Assembly (NCBI RefSeq): GCF_902506575.1
Contig: NZ_LR732544.1
Coordinates: forward strand, 5,513,468 to 5,557,759
Reading direction: 5' to 3'
DNA from: Streptomyces mexicanus
GTDB lineage: Bacteria > Actinomycetota > Actinomycetes > Streptomycetales > Streptomycetaceae
DNA: 44,292 nt
The notes below the pieces were generated by a model. That model saw only the letters and a program-made list of their open reading frames with translations, ran no database searches and was not told the origin of the DNA. Shown piece after piece: positions 17,719 through 24,133 of this stretch. Numbering within the stretch: position 1 is the stretch's first letter; each line of letters starts with the position of its first letter. The translations under genes were made by a program, and so were the position numbers.

Positions 17719-18558
17719 ATGGCGGGTAAAGAGATCGAGGACCCCGAGTCGCGCTTCTCCGCAGTGCTGGTGGCCGCGGCGAAACTTCCGGGCGTGCGTA
17801 TCAACAGGGAGGCGTACCTCCGCAAGGCGCTGGCCCGCTGTTGCTCCGACGACGACATCCGAGCAGCAATTGAAAAAACCCCCGCAGCAGCGGGTATCTC
17901 GATCGACATCTTGGACAAGGCGGCCAACGACTCCATCAACTACGAGGCCGCGAAGGTCAGTGCTCTTTCCGCGGCTGCCGGGCTGCCTGGCTTGGTCTTC
18001 CTTCCCGCCACCGTGCCCACCGACCTGGCCCAGTACTTCGGCCACATGCTGCGCATCGCGCAGAAGCTCGCCTACCTCTACAGCTGGCCCGATCTGTTCT
18101 CCGGTGACGGCGATGACGTCGATGACGCGACCAAGGGAGTGCTCACCCTCTTCTTCGGCGTGATGTTCGGCACCCAGTCGGCGAACGCTGCCGTCGGCAA
18201 GGTCGCGGAGGCGATGTCGAAGCAGGTCGCCAAGAAGCTGCCGCAGAAGGCGCTCACCCAGGGCGTCGTCTACCCGATGGTGAAGAAGGTCGCCAAACAG
18301 CTCGGCGTCGAGATGACGAAGAAGACCTTCGCGAGGGCCGTCTCCAAGGCTATCCCTGTGGTCGGTGCCGTCCTTTCCGGCGGGCTCACTCTCGCGACCT
18401 TCCTGCCTATGGCGAAAAGGCTGAAGAAGCACCTCGCCGGCCTGGAAATGACGAAGCCGACGATCGGGGTCACCGATGCCGAGGTCGTGGAAGCGCAGGA
18501 GCCCGTCGCCACGGATTACACCGAGCAGCCTGACGCGGACGAGTCTGCCTCCCAGTAG
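17719..18558 (+). CDS. EcsC-like protein
   Basis: A 279-residue protein of unknown role. The central part (about 85-215) resembles the EcsC family: VFLPATVPTDLAQYFGHMLRIAQKLAYLYSWPDL matches the family's aaDl...yG-type helix, followed by helical segments rich in Ala, Val and Lys and a hydrophobic stretch SKAIPVVGAVLSGGLTLATFLPMA (about 214-237) that may touch a membrane. The N-terminal 70 residues are charged and the C-terminus is acidic. GGGCAGG precedes the ATG at 17719. It is flanked by terminators on both sides and so is probably monocistronic. A link to defence is suggested only by position. Confidence 0.6.
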   Translation: MAGKEIEDPESRFSAVLVAAAKLPGVRINREAYLRKALARCCSDDDIRAAIEKTPAAAGISIDILDKAANDSINYEAAKVSALSAAAGLPGLVFLPATVPTDLAQYFGHMLRIAQKLAYLYSWPDLFSGDGDDVDDATKGVLTLFFGVMFGTQSANAAVGKVAEAMSKQVAKKLPQKALTQGVVYPMVKKVAKQLGVEMTKKTFARAVSKAIPVVGAVLSGGLTLATFLPMAKRLKKHLAGLEMTKPTIGVTDAEVVEAQEPVATDYTEQPDADESASQ

Positions 18559-18602
18559 GTGATCCTCCGTTGGACCATGGCCACCGGCCGACTGCCACTC
18601 TC

Positions 18603-18636
18603 TGAGCATCCGGACCTCGTGGGCCCGGATGCCTCA
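18603..18636. terminator. Hairpin between convergent EcsC-like and DUF397 genes
   Basis: TGAGCATCCGG (18603-18613) pairs with CCGGATGCCTCA (18625-18636) with a single bulged base. It lies in the gap between convergent genes, so it probably serves both. Confidence 0.6.
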
Positions 18637-18683
18637 GCGGTGCATCAGGCGGCAACCGGCAGGGTCCTTCGTGCACACGAGCG

Positions 18684-18899
18684 TCAGACGCGCGGCTCCG
18701 ACGCGGCCAGCCCGACGAACCCCGCCCATGCCTGACGGGACACGACCAGAACTGGTCCGGGCGCGACCTTGGAGTCCCGGACATGTACGGCGGTGGTTCC
18801 TGCCGCAACCTCCACACACTGGCCGCCTTCGGTTCCGCTGTAGCTGCTCTTGAACCAGGCGAGGCCGGACGCGGCGGTCGAGGACTCAGCGTTGTTCAT
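18684..18899 (-). CDS. DUF397 domain protein
   Basis: A 71-residue protein of the DUF397 family: LAWFKSSYSGTEGGQCVEVA, then VHVRDSKVAPGPVLVVSRQAW, is the family signature almost in full. In Streptomyces these small proteins are encoded next to WhiJ-type XRE regulators and act with them in development-related control (established for whiJ clusters; inferred here). Its ATG overlaps the stop of the upstream regulator gene by 4 bp, so the two are co-translated. Confidence 0.92.
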   Translation of the reverse strand: MNNAESSTAASGLAWFKSSYSGTEGGQCVEVAAGTTAVHVRDSKVAPGPVLVVSRQAWAGFVGLAASEPRV

Positions 18900-19777
18900 A
18901 GCGATCCCAACAACCCTTCGATGAAGTTCAGCGACTCTCGTGGGCTGAGAGCCTGCGCTCGGATAATCCCATAGCGCGCGGCAGCGAGAGCCGCCTGTTC
19001 CACATCGGTCTCAAGCGCACTGGTCGTGTGGGTCTCGGTGTAGACGAACTTCTTTCCGTCTCGGCGAGTGACGACCGTGAACGGACCGTTGACGCCCGCG
19101 TTCTCCTCGCAATCGGTTGGCATGACCTGGATCTCGACGTTGTCTCTTTGCCCTGCCAGGAGGATGAACTCCAACTGCCCCTTGACCACGCTCCTGCCGC
19201 CGTACCGATGCCGCAGCACCGCCTCGTCCATGACGAAGCTCAGCAAGGGCACAGGGCGTCGGTCGAAGATGTCCTGCCGGGCCAGGCGAGCCGTCACGCG
19301 CTGCTCGACCGTCTCAGGATTGAGCGGCGGACGTCGCATGGCGAGCAGAGCCCGCATGTACTCCTCTGTCTGGAGCAGGCCGTTGACGACGTGGGTGTCG
19401 TACATCAACAGTTCCAGACACTCCTTTTCCAAGGCGGCCATCCCCTGAAAGAACACCGGATACTGAGCCCGCTCCACCTCCTCCTTCCACAGGCACAGCA
19501 ACCCCTCCGCCCCCAGCACCTCATCGGCCTGGTCGATCGTCCTGAGAGACGGGATCCGTCGCCCCTGCTCGAACGAGGCGATCGTGGAAGCCGAGTACCC
19601 GAGCCTCCTGCCGAACTCCTCACGGTCCAGTCCCGCCCGCAGCCGGAGCATCTTCATGGTCTGGCCGAACGCCACCACAACACCCCGCCCCGCGTCGTCC
19701 TCAGGACGCCGCCCCGCAACCCGGTCGTCGTTCTCCCGGCCGTCCCGGGCCACGCCCTCGCGCTCCGTCATGTGCAT
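18896..19777 (-). CDS. XRE-family regulator with DUF5753 (WhiJ/Scr1 type)
   Basis: A 293-residue DNA-binding protein. The helix-turn-helix is at about residues 38-75 (TMKMLRLRAGLDREEFGRRL, then TIASFEQGRRIPS). The DUF5753 domain fills the rest, starting at YPVFFQGMAALEKECLELLM and including VNGLLQTEEYMRALL and VEQRVTARLARQDIF. A 14-residue longer GTG start at 19819 is possible, but AAGGAGG at 19783-19789 points to the ATG at 19777 (or the one at 19771). It is followed by a DUF397 gene and faces a divergent HATPase gene, the typical whiJ-type arrangement. The palindrome at 19871-19895 in the divergent region is its likely operator. Confidence 0.9.
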   Translation of the reverse strand: MHMTEREGVARDGRENDDRVAGRRPEDDAGRGVVVAFGQTMKMLRLRAGLDREEFGRRLGYSASTIASFEQGRRIPSLRTIDQADEVLGAEGLLCLWKEEVERAQYPVFFQGMAALEKECLELLMYDTHVVNGLLQTEEYMRALLAMRRPPLNPETVEQRVTARLARQDIFDRRPVPLLSFVMDEAVLRHRYGGRSVVKGQLEFILLAGQRDNVEIQVMPTDCEENAGVNGPFTVVTRRDGKKFVYTETHTTSALETDVEQAALAAARYGIIRAQALSPRESLNFIEGLLGSL

Positions 19778-19870
19778 CACCGCCTCCTTGGCGCAACGCC
19801 CCCGCAAGGGAACCGTCACGGCCCGCGCCTCCTACACTCGCCGACAGCGCGCGTACAGCCGCCCCCTGTC

Positions 19871-19895
19871 GTAGCGTCACCACTGGTCACGCTAC
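19871..19895. promoter_or_regulatory. 25-bp imperfect palindrome, likely operator of the WhiJ-type regulator
   Basis: GTAGCGTCACC (19871-19881) and GGTCACGCTAC (19885-19895) are inverted copies with one mismatched pair around a 3-bp centre. It sits between the divergent regulator and HATPase genes, 24 bp before the latter's ATG. A repressor or activator site for the neighbouring XRE protein is the simplest reading. Confidence 0.6.
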
Positions 19896-19919
19896 GCGAC
19901 CGGCAGGACCGTGGTCGGC

Positions 19920-20471
19920 ATGACGACGAAACCCGCGCATCCCTTCCAACCCGTCGATCCCACCGCCTCCATGAGCACCAGGAACGCCACGGACGCCGCC
20001 CTCTCGGCCTTCCTCACCCAGGCCCCGCCGGCTCACACCTTCGCCATGCGCTTCACCTCCACACCGCGAGGCGCCCGCCTCGCCCGCCGTCTGACCGCCG
20101 TCCGGCTGGACGCCTGGGGGATCCCGTACGGCACCGACCCGCACGAGGCGATCGTGCTGATCACCGCCGAGCTCGCGGCGAACGCCGTGCGCCACGGCCA
20201 TGTCCCCGGCCGTGACTTCCACCTGCGCCTTCACGACCTCCCCACCGCACCAGGAGGCCGTACCGTCCGTGTCGAGGTCACCGACACCCGCGCCGAACGC
20301 CCGCCTCGCCGACGCGCCACGCCGTGCGACCCCGCTGACGCGGAGGAGACCGGCCGCGGGCTGCTCCTCGTCGCTCACCTGGCCGCCCGCTGGGACTGGC
20401 ACCCGCGCTCGAACGGGCCGGGCAAGACCGTGTGGGCCGAGTACACGTTCCCGCCCGGGTCCCCGTCGTGA
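19920..20471 (+). CDS. HATPase-domain protein (anti-sigma-factor kinase-like, SpoIIAB/RsbW type)
   Basis: A 183-residue ATP-binding protein of the GHKL fold: N-box HEAIVLITAELAANAVRHG (E84, N88), G1 box VEVTDTRAERP (D122) and G2 box EETGRGLLLVAHLA. Streptomyces encodes dozens of such proteins, many beside XRE/DUF5753 and DUF397 genes. They are related to anti-sigma kinases, but targets are mostly unknown. The ATG at 19920 is preferred to the GTG at 19911. The gene is divergent from the regulator across the palindrome. Confidence 0.87.
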   Translation: MTTKPAHPFQPVDPTASMSTRNATDAALSAFLTQAPPAHTFAMRFTSTPRGARLARRLTAVRLDAWGIPYGTDPHEAIVLITAELAANAVRHGHVPGRDFHLRLHDLPTAPGGRTVRVEVTDTRAERPPRRRATPCDPADAEETGRGLLLVAHLAARWDWHPRSNGPGKTVWAEYTFPPGSPS

Positions 20472-20540
20472 GCTCGCCCAAGCGCCGCGCCCCCCGGCTG
20501 GACGGGGCCGTCCCCTCGGGGGTCGACTGAGGAGGTCCGT

Positions 20541-20798
20541 ATGCCCGACGCCACCACCCGCATCCCCGCCGAAGCCCGTGACCGGCTCGCCCGGACAGCG
20601 GCCTCCGAAGGCATGTCCTTGCGGGGTTACCTCTCCCATCTCGCCGAGACCTTGCTCACCCCGAAGGAGCGCGTGGCCCGCGCCCAGGAGGCACGCGCCG
20701 CTCTGCGGGCGTGGAACGGCTACGACCCGAGCGCGAGCGAACAGGGGGAGCTGGACGCCGAGTTGGACCGGCGGCTCGGTGAGGCGGGGGTACGGTGA
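20541..20798 (+). CDS. Ribbon-helix-helix-like antitoxin protein
   Basis: An 85-residue protein whose first half, TRIPAEARDRLARTAASEGM followed by SLRGYLSHLAE, has the strand-helix-helix pattern of CopG/Arc-type DNA-binding antitoxins. The C-terminal half is charged and helical (ARAQEARAALRAWNGYDPS) and would wrap a toxin. GAGGAGG lies just before the ATG at 20541. A GTGA overlap at its stop would start the toxin gene, but that gene is only a 24-codon remnant, so this antitoxin now has no partner in the window. Confidence 0.72.
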   Translation: MPDATTRIPAEARDRLARTAASEGMSLRGYLSHLAETLLTPKERVARAQEARAALRAWNGYDPSASEQGELDAELDRRLGEAGVR

Positions 20799-20869
20799 CC
20801 GACGAGCTGCACACCGTCCTCGACGAGACGGCTACCTCTGCGCGTCATCGACCTCCATCCCTGAGCTGA
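20795..20869 (+). pseudogene. Remnant of a toxin gene (probably PIN-domain type), internally deleted
   Basis: A GTG overlapping the antitoxin stop opens a 24-codon frame, MTDELHTVLDETA, that looks like the start of a PIN-type toxin (first catalytic Asp in VLDETA). It runs out at once. In another frame the next bases read GYL, then RVIDLHP and a stop, as the end of such a toxin could. This pattern suggests loss of the middle of the gene by internal deletion. The toxin class is inferred from short fragments only. Confidence 0.45.
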
Positions 20870-20952
20870 GGTTCGAGTCATCGCCAGGGCACGCGACGGC
20901 CCGGCCACCCCGCTCCGCGGCTCGCACGGATCTAACGGCAGCAACGGAGGGC

Positions 20953-20970
20953 TGATAACACGGGTTATCG
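20953..20970. promoter_or_regulatory. Palindrome TGATAACACGGGTTATCG, candidate operator (copy 2)
   Basis: GATAAC and GTTATC form perfect 6-bp arms around ACGG. It ends 143 bp before the SMC-like gene start and closely matches the palindrome at 9157-9174 before the restriction operon; the shared form is TGATAAC-N4-RTTATC. Downstream, CGTAGG-CT-CCTACG (20994-21007) is another small palindrome that overlaps a possible -10 element TAGGCT. Confidence 0.6.
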
Positions 20971-21113
20971 GCCTTTCTTTCCTGCCGCCCTCTCGTAGGC
21001 TCCTACGGTCCATCCCGTCGACAGGCGGCACTCCGGCGGCGGCATCGCCGCTCTCCGAAGCCTGTCGGTGCTCGCCCTTTCCGCACCATCACGGGAACCA
21101 CGGGAGACACCAC

Positions 21114-23543
21114 ATGGACGCGATGGACCAGCCCTCCGGCGACGCACTGGCGTTGCCCGAGCTCGTCGAGGCCCGGCTCGCCGGAGACACGAAGCTCAGC
21201 GAGCCCGCGAAGGCCCTCATCCGTGAGGCACTCGGCGCCTCCGGCACCGCGACGGGCGCCTGCGCCGCCGAGGGACCCGTCTACCTGGGCAAGGTCACCG
21301 TCACCGGCTTCCGCGGCGTCGGATCCGAAGCGCGGCTGAACCTGCGGCCCAAGCCGGGGGTCACCCTCGTCATCGGGCGCAACGGCTCCGGCAAGTCGAG
21401 CATCGCCGAGGCCGTCGAGACCCTGTTCACCGGAACCAACGCCCACTGCTCCGGGCAGCGCCCGAACCGCGCCGTCCGCTGGCGCAACCTGCACCACGGC
21501 GACCGGACGGTGGTCGAGGCCAAGCTGGCCGTCGACGGGGACCCGTCCCCGAGCACCCTCACCCGCACCTGGACCGGTGACACCTTCGCCGACACGCAGG
21601 CCGTGCTCAAGCGGCCCGGACAGGGCACCGTTCCCTTGGAGCAGGCCGGGTGGGAGCAGGCGATGCGCAGCTACCGCCCGTTCCTGTCGTACGTCGATCT
21701 GGGCACCATGCTCAACGGCAAGCCCACCGAGATGTACGACAACGTCGCCGCGATCCTGGGCCTGGAGTACCTCAACGCCGCCGCGCGACGCCTGGCGGAC
21801 AAGAAGAGGGAACTGGAGGCGGTCCAGAACGCCGAGAAGGAGAAGAAGCCGCTGCTGCACGCGGCCCTGGAGGCGGTCGGTCACGACGACCGGGCGATCA
21901 AGGCCCTTGTGGCCATGGAAGCCAAGGGCGGTCCCGACTACGGCGTACTCGACGCCCTGATCACCGGTGTGCCCACGGCGGACGCGGGCCGGTTGCGTCA
22001 GGCCCGTCTGGAGGCCGACGCCCAGGGCCCCGACCTCGAACGGGTCGGTATCGCCGTGGACCGGCTGCGGCGGGCCGTCGCCGACGCCGAGGACCTGAGG
22101 GGATCGGCGGCCGCCGACGCGCACAGCAGGGCCGAACTGCTCCAGGCCGCACTGGCGCACAGTGACCGCCACGCCGACGACACGGCCTGCCCGGTCTGCG
22201 GGGCGCAGCAGGTGCTGGACCAGGAGTGGGCCCGGCGCGCCGAGGCGGAGATCACCGCACTCCTGCAGGAGGCCGAGGCGGTACGCAAGGCACAGACCGA
22301 CGTGCGGGACGCGATGCGCACCCTGCAGGACCTGGTGCACATGCCGGCGGAGGTCCCGGCCGTTCTCGCGGAGCCCTGGCGGGAGTGGGGCGCCTGCCGG
22401 CGCCTCGCCGACCCGGCCGACCTTGCCGACCGCGCACTCCGGGCGGCGGTCACGCTGACCGACGCGTGCGACACCGTGGCCAGGGCCGCGCGTGAGGAAC
22501 TGGCGGCCATGGACGAACGCTGGCGTGAGGCCGCCGGCCTGCTGGCCGAGTGGACCCGGCTCTCCCGGGAAGCCGACGCCGTCACGTCGCTCAAGAAGGA
22601 CGTCAACGCCGCCCACACCTGGATCAAGAAGCTCACGACCGAGATCCGTGACCTCAGGCTGGACGCCTTCGCGGGCCACACCCAGCGGATCTGGGAGAAG
22701 CTGCGCCAGCAGAGCAGCGTCGACCTGAAGGACGTGAAGCTGCACGGCACGGAGAAGGCCACCGTACGCAAGCTGATCATGGACGTCACCGTCGACGACA
22801 CCGAGGCTCCCGCGCTCGGCGTCATGAGCCAGGGCGAACTGCACTCGCTCGCGCTGGCCCTGTTCCTGCCTCGCGTTGCAGCGGCCGACAGTCCCTTCGG
22901 CTTCGTCGTCATCGACGACCCCGTGCAGTCCATGGACCCGGCGAAGGTCGACGGACTGGCCCAGGTGCTGGACGAACTCGGTCGCGAGCGGCAGGTGGTC
23001 GTCTTCACCCACGACACCCGCCTCCCGCGCGCCTTCCGCAGCCAGGGGCTGCCGGTGACCGTGCTGAGGGTGGAGCGGGGCGAGAAGTCCCGGGTGAGGG
23101 TGGTGTCCGACAGGGACCCGGTCAAGGAGGCCATCGGCGAGGCCATGGCTCTCGCGAAGACCGACGACTGCCCCGAGACCGCGTTGCGTCACGTCCTGCC
23201 CGCGCTGTGCCGGGAGACCCTTGCGGCGGCGTTCGTCGAGGCGGCCTGGCTCCGCAGGAACCGGACCGGTCGGTCCGCCGAGAGGCTGCAGGCCACCCTC
23301 GATGCCACCGAACGGCTCCTCCCGCTGGCGGGCCTCGCTCTCTTCGACGACGGGGACGACCGCGACGACGAGGAGGTCAGGGACCGTCTGCGCACCCTGT
23401 ACGGCAGGGAGAGCACGACCCTCATCCACCAGTGCCAGCAGGGCGCCCACCCCGGCGGGTTCCTTCCGGACGACCCGGTCTCCTTCGTCCGGAGGGTCGA
23501 GGCCCTCGCCGACCGGATCCGCAAGCCGGAGGTACACGTCTGA
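21114..23543 (+). CDS. SMC/Rad50-like ATPase with CPVC hook and helical C-terminal domain
   Basis: An 809-residue ABC-type ATPase. After an 57-residue N-terminal extension come VTVTGFRGV and Walker A GRNGSGKSS (88-96). Helical arms of about 130-150 residues flank CPVCGAQ (359-365), half of a Rad50-like zinc hook. The signature loop is MSQGELHSLALALFLPR (S572-Q-G-E), Walker B is FVVIDDPVQSMDP (D601/D602), and the H-loop is VVFTHDTRLP. The last 150 residues form an extra helical domain containing RESTTLIHQCQQGAH, which recalls HEPN-like regions. Such ATPases occur in several defence systems (Septu, Lamassu, RloC), but none matches this layout. GGGAGA precedes the ATG at 21114. It is coupled by 1 bp to the next gene. 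Confidence 0.78.
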   Translation: MDAMDQPSGDALALPELVEARLAGDTKLSEPAKALIREALGASGTATGACAAEGPVYLGKVTVTGFRGVGSEARLNLRPKPGVTLVIGRNGSGKSSIAEAVETLFTGTNAHCSGQRPNRAVRWRNLHHGDRTVVEAKLAVDGDPSPSTLTRTWTGDTFADTQAVLKRPGQGTVPLEQAGWEQAMRSYRPFLSYVDLGTMLNGKPTEMYDNVAAILGLEYLNAAARRLADKKRELEAVQNAEKEKKPLLHAALEAVGHDDRAIKALVAMEAKGGPDYGVLDALITGVPTADAGRLRQARLEADAQGPDLERVGIAVDRLRRAVADAEDLRGSAAADAHSRAELLQAALAHSDRHADDTACPVCGAQQVLDQEWARRAEAEITALLQEAEAVRKAQTDVRDAMRTLQDLVHMPAEVPAVLAEPWREWGACRRLADPADLADRALRAAVTLTDACDTVARAAREELAAMDERWREAAGLLAEWTRLSREADAVTSLKKDVNAAHTWIKKLTTEIRDLRLDAFAGHTQRIWEKLRQQSSVDLKDVKLHGTEKATVRKLIMDVTVDDTEAPALGVMSQGELHSLALALFLPRVAAADSPFGFVVIDDPVQSMDPAKVDGLAQVLDELGRERQVVVFTHDTRLPRAFRSQGLPVTVLRVERGEKSRVRVVSDRDPVKEAIGEAMALAKTDDCPETALRHVLPALCRETLAAAFVEAAWLRRNRTGRSAERLQATLDATERLLPLAGLALFDDGDDRDDEEVRDRLRTLYGRESTTLIHQCQQGAHPGGFLPDDPVSFVRRVEALADRIRKPEVHV

Positions 23544-23971
23544 TGCCCGCCACCCGCGCGAACGCCGACACGATCGCAGGGCTCCTGGCGACAGCGGAGC
23601 ACCTCCTCACCCGGGCCGACGACGGCGGCCCGTCGACCCCGGCCGGCCACGACCGGGGCGCGGTCTACGCTCTGCGGATCGCTCTGGAAGCGGCCGTCGA
23701 CGCGGCCCTCACGACGGAGGAAGCCGGATTCCGTCAGGTCCGCAGCATGCGGGCGAAGCTGATCTGCCTGCGCCACTACGCAGGCCCGGACCTGGCCCGT
23801 CGAGCCGGCTCGCTCTGGAACCGCCTCAGCACCGGCTGCAAGTACCACCACGACGAACTCGGGCCGAGCCACGCTCAGGTGCGCGCCTGGCAGACCGCGG
23901 TCGAAGCGGTGGTCACGGAGCTCGCCGCGCCCGGAGCGGTCCGGGGTTTCCCCCGGCGAAGGGGCCTGTAG
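23543..23971 (+). CDS. 142-residue helical protein, partner of the SMC-like ATPase
   Basis: No named family is recognised. The protein is predominantly helical: DRGAVYALRIALEAAVDAAL, then RSMRAKLICLRHYAGPDLAR, then SLWNRLSTGCKYHHDELGPS. The first segment resembles the opening helix of HEPN or DUF4145 proteins, and RLSTGCKYHH places an Arg and two His close together, though not with the classical RX4-6H spacing. Its ATG shares a base with the SMC-like stop (TGATG), so the two are made together and probably interact. It may be an effector or an adaptor; neither can be shown from sequence. Confidence 0.65.
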   Translation: MPATRANADTIAGLLATAEHLLTRADDGGPSTPAGHDRGAVYALRIALEAAVDAALTTEEAGFRQVRSMRAKLICLRHYAGPDLARRAGSLWNRLSTGCKYHHDELGPSHAQVRAWQTAVEAVVTELAAPGAVRGFPRRRGL

Positions 23972-24080
23972 GCAGGCCGGTGGAGCGACACGGGTGGGCG
24001 GTGAGGGCGGGCATCACGGGACCGCGAGAGCCCTACCGCGCCCACCCGCAACGCACACGGCGTGGTAATTCTGTGAACAG

Positions 24081-24101
24081 ATCGGACGTGCAGCGTCCGA
24101 T
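24081..24101. promoter_or_regulatory. Perfect 8-bp inverted repeat before the HelD-like gene
   Basis: ATCGGACG (24081-24088) and CGTCCGAT (24094-24101) surround TGCAG, 33 bp before the ATG. It could be an operator or a small leader hairpin. It does not match the rifamycin-associated element known upstream of helR genes. Confidence 0.45.
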
Positions 24102-24133
24102 GCGGCCCGGGGCCGCGAGGGAGGGGACCACAC

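Noticed and set aside
9157..20970. The two TGATAAC palindromes as LexA (SOS) boxes
   Set aside because: The spacing AAC-N4-GTT agrees, but the actinobacterial SOS box needs GAAC-N4-GTTC. Both sites have TAAC, and copy 1 lacks GTT on the right.
24000..24133. Rifamycin-associated element upstream of the HelD-like gene
   Set aside because: The known 19-bp element (GGGGCTTGCGGCAAGGCCC) is absent; only an unrelated 8-bp inverted repeat is present.
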